Source: Arcanobacterium_A hippocoleae | Lineage (GTDB): Bacteria > Actinomycetota > Actinomycetes > Actinomycetales > Actinomycetaceae | Assembly (NCBI RefSeq): GCF_031456295.1 | Contig: NZ_JAVDUJ010000001.1 | Span: forward strand, 496,001 to 560,000 | Length of the DNA: 64,000 bases | Reading direction: 5' to 3' | In this document: piece by piece, positions 47,792 to 58,816 of the stretch | Position numbering within the stretch: position 1 is the first letter of the stretch | How the letters are laid out: each line of letters opens with the position of its first letter | Position numbers and translations under genes: made by a program | Notes under the pieces: generated by a model | Told to the model about the DNA's origin: nothing | The model's input: only the letters and a program-made list of their open reading frames with translations | The model's database searches: none

Positions 47792-50700
47792 TCATTCACC
47801 GTATTTTCCGTCCGTACCAAGGCGCGCATCTAGATCAAGCAGCATTGAAATTTCAGCTTCATGCGCCACATCTGGCAGACGGCGCCCCGTCTGTGGTTGA
47901 TACAGTGCCTCCCGCCCAATCATCGCCTGTGATAAATGCTGCGCACCTGCATGTAGTCGTGAAAGTGCCGCCTCACGCCACTGCTGCAATGCTGCTGTTC
48001 CATGTGTACGCATAATTGCAGCTTCAAATGCACCTGGATGCACCAGTGCAATTACAGACGATACGTGACCAAAACCAAGAGATGTGATCAAACCGGCCTT
48101 AATTGGCAGATGTTCCCCGTAATTCAATGGATCACGCAGCCAGACCAGATAATCACGCACAGCGAACTCTGGATCGAGATTGTCAAGCGAACGGTTGGCA
48201 GGAATCATGCCGGTAGCAAATACTTGCGTCATTCCAGCAATTTGGAATAATGCAGCACCTCCCTTTGCGTGCCCAGTAAGCGTCTTTTGCGAAATCACAT
48301 AAAGCGGATTACCTGGCGTGCGCCCAAGTGCCTGTGCAAGTAAATGATGTAGCTCAGCTTCATTCGGATCATTGGCCTTCGTAGAAGTATCGTGTTTGGA
48401 AACAATCGCAATATCATCACTGCTCACGCCAAGCTCAGCAAGTGCACAAGCCAAACGCGATTCTTTCCCTCCTTGCCCTGCCGCGAGCGCACCAATACCA
48501 GGAGCCGGAATTGAAGTATGCATCCCATCAGCAAAACTTTGTACGTATCCAACTACACCGTAAACCGGCAAACCCATTTCCAAAGCCAAGTCTCCGCGAG
48601 CAATGAGCACAGTTCCTCCGCCTTGCGCCTCGACGAATCCATCTCGGCGTGAATCTCCTGCACGTGAACAGAAACGCTCATGAATGCCGCGATCAACTAG
48701 GCTTTGTGAATCTGCCGTCGCATTCATAAAACCAAAGCCTTCAAGCGATTCGACGGAAAGATCATCGATCCCGCCGGTAACAACAAAACTGGCTTTTCCA
48801 GTTGCAATCTTATCTACGCCTTCTTCAAGCGAGACAGCAGCAGTTGCACATGCAGCAACTGGCTGCACCATCGCTCCATAACCACCCACATAAGCTTGCA
48901 TCGTATGAGCCGCAATCACATTTGGCAGTGTTTCCTGCAAAATATCTTGTGGCACAGATTCATTCAGGAATCGTTCCACAAAAAGTTTCCGCATCGAACT
49001 CATCCCACCAAAGCCCGTACCTTGGGTACATCCCACACTACTTGGATGTACTACCTGCAATAGCTCTGCAGGGCTAAAACCAGCTGAGATAAATGCATCC
49101 ACGGTAGCCACAAGATTCCATGCAGCCATCTTATCTGCACTCTCAAGCATTGCTGCAGGAATACCCCACTTTTGCGGATCAAAACCTTGCGGGAATTGGC
49201 CTGCGATAAATCTTGAAAGTGTGGTTCGACGGGGCACCAATGTGGTGGCACCTTTCAAACGTGTTACTTTCCAAAGCTTGTGATCATCAGATGCTCGTGA
49301 AATCTGCGTGAACTGCGGATCGGCATTAAAATATGCCCGTGCCTCAGCTTCACTTGATACAGTGAAACTAATCGGATGATCTAAGAACACCGTAACCATG
49401 TCAGTAGTTGCAGCATCATGAATCGACTCCTCATCAGTAAGCCGACGAATGCCCGAACGAGCAACCACTTCGTCCCGGAAACGAGAATAAATATCTTGTT
49501 CTTCTACCAAGTTGTCTGCGGTATCATACCAACCGGCCTGGGGAGATTCGTGCCACGTAAGTAGCCCCATCATCCATGCCAGTTCCAGCACACCTGCAGC
49601 AGTGAGTTCGACTTTGCCGTCATCTTGAATCCCCAATTCAGCAGCAAAACGAGTCCGGGCACTGCCCCAAGTTCCGACCTCGCCGATACCAACGATCACA
49701 ATCATTTCTGCAGGTTTAGCGCTGCCTTGTGGAAATAATTCAGCGCCTTGCGCCAGTTTCATTTGTTTTGGAGACGGAAGCGCTTGAATCATCTGATCTG
49801 GCACAAGTTCGGCAGATGTTTGCACTTGTGCTTCATGCTCACCGGCTTGCGCAGTTAATTCAGTAAAATCAATTTCGTCGAGTCCACCGGTAAAATCTGC
49901 ATCAATCGGAGCATCAAGTGCTCTCTTGCGGGCTTCGGCAGTAGAAATTTCAATCAGTTTTTCTGCAATTTCCGAGGTTGTCCAGGTGCGCACGCCCTTT
50001 GCTTCGACTGCCGCAATGAGTGGATCATTACCGCCCATTAATCCAGTGCCGCGCACCCAACCGATTCTCGCATGTGCTAGTGTTACGTGCTTTCCCCACG
50101 GCTCCACACGCCACTTATTGCAGATCGCATCAAGTGCAGATTTTACTTCGCCATATGCACCATCTCCGCCAAAACGACCGCGATTGGGTGATCCAGGAAG
50201 TATCGTATGCAAACGGTGCGAAATATGATGCTCGCCCCCAAGAATGCCTAATCCGGTGATCAACCGTTCCACACCCCAAAGCATGATCCGCATCTCATTT
50301 TCTGCACGCGGACCGGCTTCTTCCATTGTGCCCATTACGCGTGGCGCTGCGAACGGGAAAAGTAAGTCTGGATTGAGCGCAGGTTTAACCAGATGCGTCG
50401 TACCGCCAATATTTTCGGTTTGCTCAGTGCCGATCCAATCAATGAGTGCATCAATATCACGATACGAACCAAGATTTGCTGGCACCAGCCAGAGCGCAGC
50501 ATCTCCGCGAGCAGATTGTCGATATAAATTGCGGATATCAACTAGCCGCTGCTGCGAAATGTGCGAAGCTGTTGCAATCACAGTTGCGCCCCCTGCAAGC
50601 AGTTTCGCGGTTACGGCTCCTGCAATCGATTGCGGGGTCATCCCAGTAACAACAGCAATTTGTCCCGAAAATTCACCTGGGCTGAAGTCAACTGCTTGCT

Positions 50701-53700
50701 GTGCAATTTCCAGCAGACGTGTTTTTATCTCAGTATCAGATGTTTGCTCACTCAAATAGACAGCTTGCCGTGCTACTTCAGCTCCGGTAGCTGCAAAATT
50801 TGCCGAAATCTGCACCCCAAGTGCAATCCGGGTGACATCTTCTCGGGCAGTTGCCCAGCGGTCATTTAGTTCCACTGCTTTTCGTGAATCAAATACATTC
50901 GCAACAAGCTTTGTCCATGACGCTCCGAGCTCGGCTGTAACCGTCTCGATCAGCTCATTATCCGTTGCTCCACTATTTTCGACTATTGCCGTTTGCCCTA
51001 ATCGTGTCAGTAAATCACGTGCATTTTCGGCAAGTGATCCAGTAATGAAATTCTTGAACTCATCCAATGCTGCTGCATCAACCATTGCGCCGCCTGCACC
51101 TTTGGCATTGTTTGCAGACGGTTTCGCTACCGTTACAGCAAGGAATTTCCCGACATTTATTACTGCCTGGTCAATCAGTGCGAATACTTCCGGCATACTT
51201 GCCGGTATTGGAAGCGCTGCTAATTCACCACCCCGCGTAGACTTTCCCTCACGAGTTTGCAGTAAAACGAAAGCTGTTACCCACGATTGCCATCCCGCGC
51301 CAAGCTGCCACTGCGTACTAACGTGTTTTGCAATATCGGAAAGCGATGCCCCCGCAGCGCCAAAAAGACGTCGAATATGCTCTGCAATTATTTCTGAAAG
51401 CACCGGACCAAACGGAGTGTAATTATGCGCAGCAACACAAATATTTTTTGTCAGCTCAGCAATTGATGCTTCTGCACCACCTTCAAGTGCGGAAAGCCCA
51501 AGTTCAGCCGAAATATCCATGAGCAGCTGATTCCGTTTTGACGAGACGCCATTCGTCAGTATTTCGATCGTGTCTTGCGCGCTGATCTGTGCCAAGTCGA
51601 TCTTCGTCGAATAAGCGAGGAGAACTTTTAGTGCGTCAGCTGCATCAAAGTTGATTTCGGGATTCTTTGCGCCAGCTGATAATGCTTCCGGAGCAGCAGG
51701 AGTTGCAATTAAAGCTGCTGATGCTGCATTTGGATCTGCCATTCTCGCCAAATTTGTATCACCGAGATTTGGTAAATCCACTTCTGGCAGTTCAGCCACA
51801 GTGTTTTCGACGGCAGCATTTTTACTCTCACGATCTGCGAAATCTGTAGTTTTTGAATTGCTTGTGGCAAATACCGTCGGTTCATCCGCACGATACACAA
51901 TCGCACTATCACGTTGTACGTTAAGCACTTTCACTTTTTTATTTGCAAACTTTGGAAGCTGTAAAGTTTTTACCGCCAAATTTGCAAGTGTTGGAGCATG
52001 CCCTAAACCGATTTCCACAAATTCTTCAATCCGAGATTGGCTGAAAAGGAAATCTTGAGTTTCGATCCAGCGCACAGGCGAAGCAAATTGCCATGAAAGT
52101 AGCTCTACAAGCAGGTTCCGACCAATTTCCCCTCGCTCTGTATCCCAGTCGATCGTCTCCCATCGCAACTGCAGATCCTGCACATAAGCAGATGGAACCA
52201 CGTCCAAAATGCTGCTGCAAAACTCTTTCGTAAAAGCAAAAGGACGGGCAACCAAGTTTGGAATATAGCGATTCTCAAGACGCGCAAAGTCGATCTCATG
52301 CGGGAGCCGTTGTGCAAGCACAGCAGCGAAATCTTCCACTCCATCACGCAGTCTAGTGGAATGGAATGGCACGTCAACTCCTGGGATCAACATGAATGGA
52401 GTTTTTCCTCCAGCTGCTGTGGCACGTGCAGTCGCATCCTGCGCAAGAGCAGCAATACCTGCATTCGTGCCAGCCACTGCATATTGTGCGCCAGCCAGAT
52501 TGTAATTCACGATCTCTAAGAATTCGCCGCTTTCGCGGCTTACCTGCGCAACGTATGCAGCCACATCTGCATCAGTAACCCCAAACTGGTTTGGACGCAG
52601 TGCCCCCATTTTGTACTCTGAATTACCAGTTTCATCCCGTGGTACAAGATGATGCATTGTTGAACCACGTTGGAACACAATTCCAAGTACCGTCTCTAAA
52701 CTCATCATCTTTCCATAAGCAGAAAGGGCAGTATATTCACCGAGCGAATGCCCGGCAAAATAAGCCCCATCTACCAGCGCACCAGCTTCTTCCAAACGTG
52801 CAGTTTGCGCAAAAGCGACGGCAGCTAATGCTACTTGTGTAAATTGCGTCAAATTCAAAACGCCTTGCGGATGACGATAAGTAATTCCCTTGGCTACCAG
52901 CGTAGTTGGATTATCGCGAACTATCGCGAGAATTGAAAAATCCAATTCTTTGCGAGTATAAGCATCTGCGCGTTCCCAAATATCACGGGCAGCAGCAGAA
53001 TCAATTCGCTCATCAAGCGCCATCCCAGCCTTTTGAATCCCTTGCCCCGGAAATACATAGGCAGTTCGTTTGGGACTCGCAATTGCCGTTGCCTGAGAAA
53101 CAATTTCACCAGCTACCTTCGAAATCACTTCCAGCACTACTCGCCCACCTGTAGCAGTACCGATACGCTCAACTGAAATATCGATTTGATCCGAGAGCGC
53201 CACTAATCCGTACATGCGATAGAGCCAGCTTTCAATATTCCAACTCATCCCATTTTCATCTTCTGCACTAACAGTGTGTTGCGCTGCCGCGCAGAGCCAC
53301 ATTCCGTGCACGAGCGGTGCATCCAGACCAGCAATTTTCGCTGCGCGGGAAGAAGTGTGGATCGGATTATAGTCTCCAGAAACCATCGCAAAAGCAGTCA
53401 TATCTTGTGGTGCCGCTACCTGGACTTTCCGAAGCAGAGCGCGTTTGCCAGATCGCATTTGCGATTCGATCTGTGCCCCCAACCATGGTTCTGCTGGCAA
53501 TAATGCGCCTTCTGCCCGTCCGCGAATTGCAAAACGCTCCGAGAAACGACCAATTTCACGGTCAGTATCGGGATTCACCAGATCACCGACGCTCCGCTCC
53601 TGATTTTTGAAACGCAAAATAGTTTCCACAGTAACGATACGCCCAGAAGCAGATTCAGCAATTTGCGCACAATATGAGGTGGCTTCGATCGTGGCAGTTT

Positions 53701-56700
53701 GCGGAATTTGCATCACATTGAGCGTCTCTGAATGATCAAGATGCACCGCATTGAACAATCCCTCAATTACTGGAAAATTATTCACTTCCGCAGAGCCAAG
53801 AGCCGCATAAATTGCAGGCCAGCAAAGCCCCAGCAGAGCAGCTGGCACGATTTCTGCCAGATGTAATTGAGCAGACAAAGTACTAGCTGTAACTCCTGCA
53901 TGGAGCGCACCTAATTCGTCATTTATCTGGAACGTATAACGTGCTTCGCCAAATTCAGACAAGTTTGAAGGCTGGATCTTTGGCAACTGGGGAATATCAT
54001 CCCCCATCACGTTTTTCGCACCCACTCCAGCAGTTGCGCAGAGCATCTCATGCATTACAGCAGGCAATCTGAGATCATCCACTACCGGTAATGCGCCATT
54101 TTCCACATCGTTCAGAATCAATGGAATTCGTAGCAGTTTCACCGAATGGTGGCTTGCACTGCTATCTGACCAAAGCGTATCGAGATCAACTACGATATCG
54201 TACCCAACTTCTGTTACTTCTATTTGGTACCGATCAAGCACATGAGCCGGATTCGTGATCAAATGCCCATGCCAAACAATATGCGGCACCCGGCGCACAT
54301 ATTCATCAAAATCGGCTGCAATACGGGCAAAAATCTGTGGTACCTGCTGCGAATCAACCACAACTGCACCATCTGCAGCAGATTCTACTGCCTGAATTGC
54401 TGCACGCTCATAGCGAGCGAGAATATCAGCAATCGGTTCATTAACCGTCTCGATCGCTGCTACCGAAACTGGACCTGGAATTATCCGCACTTGATCCGCA
54501 TCGTATCGCGGATCGTGCGACTGCCACAGGCCGTCAGTTCCCCACCATTTCATTAGCGACTCATCAATTGCGGGCACAAACGGCACTGGCTTTGGATACT
54601 TTCGGCAAAGTTCAATGAACCATGCTGCATCAAATACCGTGAAGGTAATCGATGCTGCATTCGGATAAACTGCAAGCAACTGCTCAATGCATTCAAAAGG
54701 ATTTTCAGCTTGTTTCAAATCTGGAAAAAGCGTCGAAATTTCCCCTGCATCACGATCACAAAGCCGTGCTTCGCAACGCTGAAGCAGTTCATGGAATCGC
54801 TTCACCCATGACAAATCTGCATCAGGATAAGTTAATTCTGCATACCGCTGGAGAACTTGCGCATATGTCATTTGTTCCAGTTCACCGAAATAAGGTTTTG
54901 CAGTTGCATTGATCGCCGCAATAATTTCATCACGGTGATTGTGCCGGAATTGCGCGTCATTAGCTTTTACCAGCAGTCTCGAAGCACGTGCCGCCGCATT
55001 ATCGATCTCGTACATATCTGCATGGAGATGCGAAATCCCTGAGGTCATCCCTCCGCTAACCTCGCCTGAGCCAACCCAACCATTATTTTGCGCAAAGGAA
55101 ATCCCCGGAGTACGTACAAGTAGTTCTTTTACCGCATCAGTGGTATGCGCCTCCTTGGCGGTCATTGCTGTAGTGCCAATAAAAATACCATCAACTGGCA
55201 TAACGGTATTCACGTACGATAATGCCCACTCACCCGTGAGAAATTGTGCAGCTCGCGCAGGGTCACCCAAACCGCCACCAACGCAAAGAACCGTATTTTT
55301 TTGCGAACGAATTTGCGCATATGTGCCCAGCAAAAGATGCGCCAGATCTTCCCATGAATGATGCCCGCCAGCGTGTCCGTCTTCGACCATCAGAATTATT
55401 GGAATTTCCGAATTTGCTTTTGCAATTTCCAGCACTTGCCGAATCTGATCCACCGTACCGGGTTTGAAAGCAAGATAAGGGAATCCTGCTTCACGCAGCT
55501 GCGCAATCAATTCATTCGCTTCATCCACTTCAGGGATTCCCGCTGAAATCACGAGTCCGTCAATAGGGGCACCATTTCGCCGTTCACGGCTGACGATATG
55601 CTGTGTACCAAATTGCAAATTCCAGAGATAACGATCCATAAACATTGCGTTAAATTGTGCTGTTTGCCCTGGATTTAACTGTTTTTTCAAATCGGCTAAA
55701 TTGCTGAGAAAAACTTCTTCAGTCACTTGCCCGCCGCCAGCCATTTCAACCCAGTACCCTGCGTTTGCAGCCGCTGCCACGATCTCCGCTTCGACAGTTG
55801 TTGGCGTCATTCCCGCAAGCAAGACCGGAGCACGTCCAGTAAGCGTCGTGAATTTAGTTTGCAACACTTTCTTCCCGTTGAGCATTGCGATGCTTGGAGC
55901 AAATTGCGCATAGTTTACAGACTTCGCAAACTTTGCACCTGGCAGCTGGAGCAAATCGCGCCCATGTGCATCACCAGCTTCTGCTATTCCCAGCCCATGC
56001 CCCGCTGTCAGCGCAGAAGTAATTGTGCGCAGACTTGTACCTGGACCAAGATCCACAATCCATTCTGGTTTTAGTGAAAGTGCCTGCGTTATCTCCGCGC
56101 ACCAATCAACATGCTCTGTGAGTACTTTCCGCGCTAGGTTCATGACATTTAGTTCACCGAAATCACAATCCTGCACCCAGGCTGCCACAAGCGCAACAGC
56201 TGGATCAAGTAATGGACTATGAAAAGGAGCATCAACGGGTAAGAATTCGCAGCTGGGAGTAAGCGCTTGCACACCAGCAGTTTTTTCTTCCAATGCTTTG
56301 TTTTGCCAATCAGCAAGTTGCGCAATTTTCTGTGCAGCTTTTATCAACGATTGCGGATTCCCAGAAAGAGTAGCACGACTAGCAGAATTAACGATTGCTA
56401 CGGTTACTCCGGATTCGGTAGCAAGCTCCGCAATTTGCGTATTTGGCACGCCTCTTACAGCCAACATTGAAGTGGCTTGGCCACGCGGAGCTGCATCGAT
56501 TTTCCGCGTCACACGCGTTGCTGCAGCACCGATTAATCGTGCAAGAGCAAGAATCTGAGCTGCTTTGATCTCAGAGCATCCATCCATTTGCACTTCACCA
56601 GCAGCATTTTTCAGTAATTCAACCGCAAGAACCCCTTGCGAATATCCCAGCACAGCTAAAGGCTTTGCGCTTAAACCAAGCTCTCGCAAAGCCGCATATT

Positions 56701-56968
56701 GGCACAGGAAAATTCCCGGTACAGAAGCAAATGCAGCATTCGCTACGTTCGGCTCAAGTAATTGCAATTTACCGCCCGTGATTTGCGTAATTTCGGGAAG
56801 CACCGGGGCAAGTATTTGTGTTGCCTGCTGATCCAACTGTATTAGTTCAGCAGAAAGGATCGGATCTTCGCGCAGCTGAGCAAGCTCCTCTTTCCACGGT
56901 GCAGCTTGACCAGCAAATTGTAAAATATATGGGACTCCAGAATTGAGTTGCTGAAACAGAGTTGTCAT
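47792..56968 (-). CDS. fas: type I fatty acid synthase, single-chain multidomain
   Basis: A 3058-residue multienzyme making long-chain acyl-CoA from acetyl- and malonyl-CoA in the cytoplasm. Domains in order: acetyltransferase (GYSQG, Ser-110), enoyl reductase (GMTPTTVEAE from 386; VEDGHAGGHHSW; CVGGGLGD), dehydratase (GDYNPIHTS with His-1204, then LVHGM), malonyl/palmitoyl transferase (GHSLG, Ser-1408), acyl carrier domain (GVSSKRNQ, carrier Ser-1809 or 1810), ketoreductase (VVTGMTPQS near 2107-2115), and ketosynthase (AACATAAVS, catalytic Cys-2707). The C-terminal phosphopantetheinyl transferase domain of yeast Fas is absent; AcpS is separate. This is the mycobacterial/bifidobacterial FAS-I order. 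No frameshift is seen. A ribosome site AAAGGAA precedes the ATG. Confidence 0.97.
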   Translation of the reverse strand: MTTLFQQLNSGVPYILQFAGQAAPWKEELAQLREDPILSAELIQLDQQATQILAPVLPEITQITGGKLQLLEPNVANAAFASVPGIFLCQYAALRELGLSAKPLAVLGYSQGVLAVELLKNAAGEVQMDGCSEIKAAQILALARLIGAAATRVTRKIDAAPRGQATSMLAVRGVPNTQIAELATESGVTVAIVNSASRATLSGNPQSLIKAAQKIAQLADWQNKALEEKTAGVQALTPSCEFLPVDAPFHSPLLDPAVALVAAWVQDCDFGELNVMNLARKVLTEHVDWCAEITQALSLKPEWIVDLGPGTSLRTITSALTAGHGLGIAEAGDAHGRDLLQLPGAKFAKSVNYAQFAPSIAMLNGKKVLQTKFTTLTGRAPVLLAGMTPTTVEAEIVAAAANAGYWVEMAGGGQVTEEVFLSNLADLKKQLNPGQTAQFNAMFMDRYLWNLQFGTQHIVSRERRNGAPIDGLVISAGIPEVDEANELIAQLREAGFPYLAFKPGTVDQIRQVLEIAKANSEIPIILMVEDGHAGGHHSWEDLAHLLLGTYAQIRSQKNTVLCVGGGLGDPARAAQFLTGEWALSYVNTVMPVDGIFIGTTAMTAKEAHTTDAVKELLVRTPGISFAQNNGWVGSGEVSGGMTSGISHLHADMYEIDNAAARASRLLVKANDAQFRHNHRDEIIAAINATAKPYFGELEQMTYAQVLQRYAELTYPDADLSWVKRFHELLQRCEARLCDRDAGEISTLFPDLKQAENPFECIEQLLAVYPNAASITFTVFDAAWFIELCRKYPKPVPFVPAIDESLMKWWGTDGLWQSHDPRYDADQVRIIPGPVSVAAIETVNEPIADILARYERAAIQAVESAADGAVVVDSQQVPQIFARIAADFDEYVRRVPHIVWHGHLITNPAHVLDRYQIEVTEVGYDIVVDLDTLWSDSSASHHSVKLLRIPLILNDVENGALPVVDDLRLPAVMHEMLCATAGVGAKNVMGDDIPQLPKIQPSNLSEFGEARYTFQINDELGALHAGVTASTLSAQLHLAEIVPAALLGLCWPAIYAALGSAEVNNFPVIEGLFNAVHLDHSETLNVMQIPQTATIEATSYCAQIAESASGRIVTVETILRFKNQERSVGDLVNPDTDREIGRFSERFAIRGRAEGALLPAEPWLGAQIESQMRSGKRALLRKVQVAAPQDMTAFAMVSGDYNPIHTSSRAAKIAGLDAPLVHGMWLCAAAQHTVSAEDENGMSWNIESWLYRMYGLVALSDQIDISVERIGTATGGRVVLEVISKVAGEIVSQATAIASPKRTAYVFPGQGIQKAGMALDERIDSAAARDIWERADAYTRKELDFSILAIVRDNPTTLVAKGITYRHPQGVLNLTQFTQVALAAVAFAQTARLEEAGALVDGAYFAGHSLGEYTALSAYGKMMSLETVLGIVFQRGSTMHHLVPRDETGNSEYKMGALRPNQFGVTDADVAAYVAQVSRESGEFLEIVNYNLAGAQYAVAGTNAGIAALAQDATARATAAGGKTPFMLIPGVDVPFHSTRLRDGVEDFAAVLAQRLPHEIDFARLENRYIPNLVARPFAFTKEFCSSILDVVPSAYVQDLQLRWETIDWDTERGEIGRNLLVELLSWQFASPVRWIETQDFLFSQSRIEEFVEIGLGHAPTLANLAVKTLQLPKFANKKVKVLNVQRDSAIVYRADEPTVFATSNSKTTDFADRESKNAAVENTVAELPEVDLPNLGDTNLARMADPNAASAALIATPAAPEALSAGAKNPEINFDAADALKVLLAYSTKIDLAQISAQDTIEILTNGVSSKRNQLLMDISAELGLSALEGGAEASIAELTKNICVAAHNYTPFGPVLSEIIAEHIRRLFGAAGASLSDIAKHVSTQWQLGAGWQSWVTAFVLLQTREGKSTRGGELAALPIPASMPEVFALIDQAVINVGKFLAVTVAKPSANNAKGAGGAMVDAAALDEFKNFITGSLAENARDLLTRLGQTAIVENSGATDNELIETVTAELGASWTKLVANVFDSRKAVELNDRWATAREDVTRIALGVQISANFAATGAEVARQAVYLSEQTSDTEIKTRLLEIAQQAVDFSPGEFSGQIAVVTGMTPQSIAGAVTAKLLAGGATVIATASHISQQRLVDIRNLYRQSARGDAALWLVPANLGSYRDIDALIDWIGTEQTENIGGTTHLVKPALNPDLLFPFAAPRVMGTMEEAGPRAENEMRIMLWGVERLITGLGILGGEHHISHRLHTILPGSPNRGRFGGDGAYGEVKSALDAICNKWRVEPWGKHVTLAHARIGWVRGTGLMGGNDPLIAAVEAKGVRTWTTSEIAEKLIEISTAEARKRALDAPIDADFTGGLDEIDFTELTAQAGEHEAQVQTSAELVPDQMIQALPSPKQMKLAQGAELFPQGSAKPAEMIVIVGIGEVGTWGSARTRFAAELGIQDDGKVELTAAGVLELAWMMGLLTWHESPQAGWYDTADNLVEEQDIYSRFRDEVVARSGIRRLTDEESIHDAATTDMVTVFLDHPISFTVSSEAEARAYFNADPQFTQISRASDDHKLWKVTRLKGATTLVPRRTTLSRFIAGQFPQGFDPQKWGIPAAMLESADKMAAWNLVATVDAFISAGFSPAELLQVVHPSSVGCTQGTGFGGMSSMRKLFVERFLNESVPQDILQETLPNVIAAHTMQAYVGGYGAMVQPVAACATAAVSLEEGVDKIATGKASFVVTGGIDDLSVESLEGFGFMNATADSQSLVDRGIHERFCSRAGDSRRDGFVEAQGGGTVLIARGDLALEMGLPVYGVVGYVQSFADGMHTSIPAPGIGALAAGQGGKESRLACALAELGVSSDDIAIVSKHDTSTKANDPNEAELHHLLAQALGRTPGNPLYVISQKTLTGHAKGGAALFQIAGMTQVFATGMIPANRSLDNLDPEFAVRDYLVWLRDPLNYGEHLPIKAGLITSLGFGHVSSVIALVHPGAFEAAIMRTHGTAALQQWREAALSRLHAGAQHLSQAMIGREALYQPQTGRRLPDVAHEAEISMLLDLDARLGTDGKYGE

Positions 56969-57087
56969 TATTTCCTTTACTCCTTGTATTTTTCTCTCAA
57001 AGTTCGTTTCGCATCAGAATTTGTTAAATTTCAAAGGTTTTGAACTGAGTTTAGATTCGATTTGGAATATTTATTGATATTGGATCA

Positions 57088-57108
57088 GCGGCAATGTGTG
57101 ATTGCCGC
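57088..57108 (-). other. hairpin between accD and fas
   Basis: A perfect 8-bp stem GCGGCAAT/ATTGCCGC with a 5-base loop lies 22 bp after the accD stop and 119 bp before fas. There is no U-run, so it is a weak terminator or a processing site. The AT-rich rest of the 162-bp gap could hold a separate fas promoter. Confidence 0.45.
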
Positions 57109-57130
57109 ACTTCGTTAAAATCGCGCACTA

Positions 57131-58816
57131 TTACATCGGCATGTTTCCGTGCCGATATGTATTTCTTCGTTTCTGCGCAAGATTTGCTAATGATTTGCCA
57201 ATGATTTCCCGTGTTCGTGATGGCACAATGATCCCATCTACTTCTCCCCGAGCCACAGAAAGATACGGATTCACATTTTCTTGCCGATATTTTTCACTAA
57301 GTTCTGCACGTACCTGCTGCTCACAACCATTTTCCCGGGCTTGCGAAATCTCCCGCCGATGCATGATTGCTACTGCCCCTTCCGCACCGAGCACTGCAAT
57401 TTCAGCTCCTGGCCAAGCGTAAACTAAATCTCCCCCAAGTGATTTTGAGCCCATCACGATATATGCTCCACCATAGGCTTTTCGTAAAATCACGGTAACA
57501 AGAGGGACACTCGCTGTCGCATAGGCCCAAATCATTTTTGCACCACGGCGAATAATTCCGGCATGTTCTTGTTCTGCCCCCGGGCGATAGCCCGGAACAT
57601 CCACAAGCGTAATTACCGGCAATCCAAACGCATCACACATCTGTACAAACCGTGCAGCTTTTTCCGATGCGTCCACATCCAATGTGCCTGCATCAACCAT
57701 CGGCTGATTCGCAACAATTCCTACACTCTGCCCGTCAATACAAGCGAAACCAATCAGCATATTGCGCGCAAAATGCTCTTGCACCTGCACAAACTCACCA
57801 TGATCAACGATTTTTTCAATCACCGCGACCATATCGTATGGTTGCCGAGAAGATTCTGGCACGAGTAGCCCTAAATCACTGCACTGAAGTTGCGCATTTT
57901 GTGCCGCTGCTTCAGAATATTCGTACTTTGGTACCGGCACACTTGAATTTGCCGGCAAATATGAAAGTAGTGTTTTGGCATAATCGATCGCATCTTCTTC
58001 ATCATCTGCCAGATAATGAGCCACTCCAGATTGAGAATTATGCACACTCGCCCCGCCTAAATCTGCAAAGCTCACTTCTTCACCAGTAGTTGATCGAACA
58101 ACATCTGGACCAGTGACGAACATATGTGAATTATCACGGGCCATGATAATGAAATCGGTAAGCGCCGGACTATATACCGCCCCACCTGCACAAGGTCCAA
58201 GAATCAGTGAAATTTGCGGAATTCTCCCAGATGCCTGGCAAGTTCGTTTGAAAATCCTGCCATACTGACTCAAAGCAACTACACCCTCTTGGATTCGTGC
58301 CCCGCCCGAATCCAAGATCCCGATCACGGGAATCTGCAATTCCAACGCTTTATCGATAATCGAAATGATCTTATTGCCTTCTGCTTCGCCCAGCGTTCCT
58401 CCCGCAACGGAAAAATCCTGCACATATAGCGCAATCTGCTTCCCATTGACTCGTGCCAGACCAGTGACTACCCCAGCACCCGTAAAGCCATGCGCAATAT
58501 TACCGCCAGCAAAGCGTCCAATCTCTTGAAAACTTTGCTCATCTACCAGTGCAGCAATTCTCTCCCGTGCTGTCTTTTTCCCTTTCGGGTGCTGCAAATT
58601 ACACGCTTTGACTTCAGCAGAATCAACTACCGACATTTCAAAGGCATGAAATTTTTCGCGATCGATTATTTGCGAACTGTGATCAATCGTCACTTCTTCA
58701 CCAGGCAAATGCGCCTGCCAAGCACTCGCAGCTTGTGCGGGAAGATTTTCAGAACCAGATGGATGCAAATGCGTTTGTGTATCACATTGATTATTGATCG
58801 GTTTTTTGTCGCTCAT
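57131..58816 (-). CDS. accD: acyl-CoA carboxylase, carboxyltransferase (beta) subunit
   Basis: The carboxyltransferase that passes CO2 from biotin to acetyl- or propionyl-CoA, supplying malonyl-CoA to Fas. The crotonase-fold core shows GKKTARERIAALVDEQSF, GARIQEGVVALSQYGRIF, LGPCAGGAVYSPALTDF, the oxyanion region and the second half LVDVPGYRPGAEQEHAGIIR and MGSKSLGGDLVYAW. The 561 residues include an N-terminal extension of about 45. The stop of the alpha subunit gene overlaps its start by 4 bp. Substrate specificity (acetyl versus propionyl) cannot be read reliably. Confidence 0.94.
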   Translation of the reverse strand: MSDKKPINNQCDTQTHLHPSGSENLPAQAASAWQAHLPGEEVTIDHSSQIIDREKFHAFEMSVVDSAEVKACNLQHPKGKKTARERIAALVDEQSFQEIGRFAGGNIAHGFTGAGVVTGLARVNGKQIALYVQDFSVAGGTLGEAEGNKIISIIDKALELQIPVIGILDSGGARIQEGVVALSQYGRIFKRTCQASGRIPQISLILGPCAGGAVYSPALTDFIIMARDNSHMFVTGPDVVRSTTGEEVSFADLGGASVHNSQSGVAHYLADDEEDAIDYAKTLLSYLPANSSVPVPKYEYSEAAAQNAQLQCSDLGLLVPESSRQPYDMVAVIEKIVDHGEFVQVQEHFARNMLIGFACIDGQSVGIVANQPMVDAGTLDVDASEKAARFVQMCDAFGLPVITLVDVPGYRPGAEQEHAGIIRRGAKMIWAYATASVPLVTVILRKAYGGAYIVMGSKSLGGDLVYAWPGAEIAVLGAEGAVAIMHRREISQARENGCEQQVRAELSEKYRQENVNPYLSVARGEVDGIIVPSRTREIIGKSLANLAQKRRNTYRHGNMPM

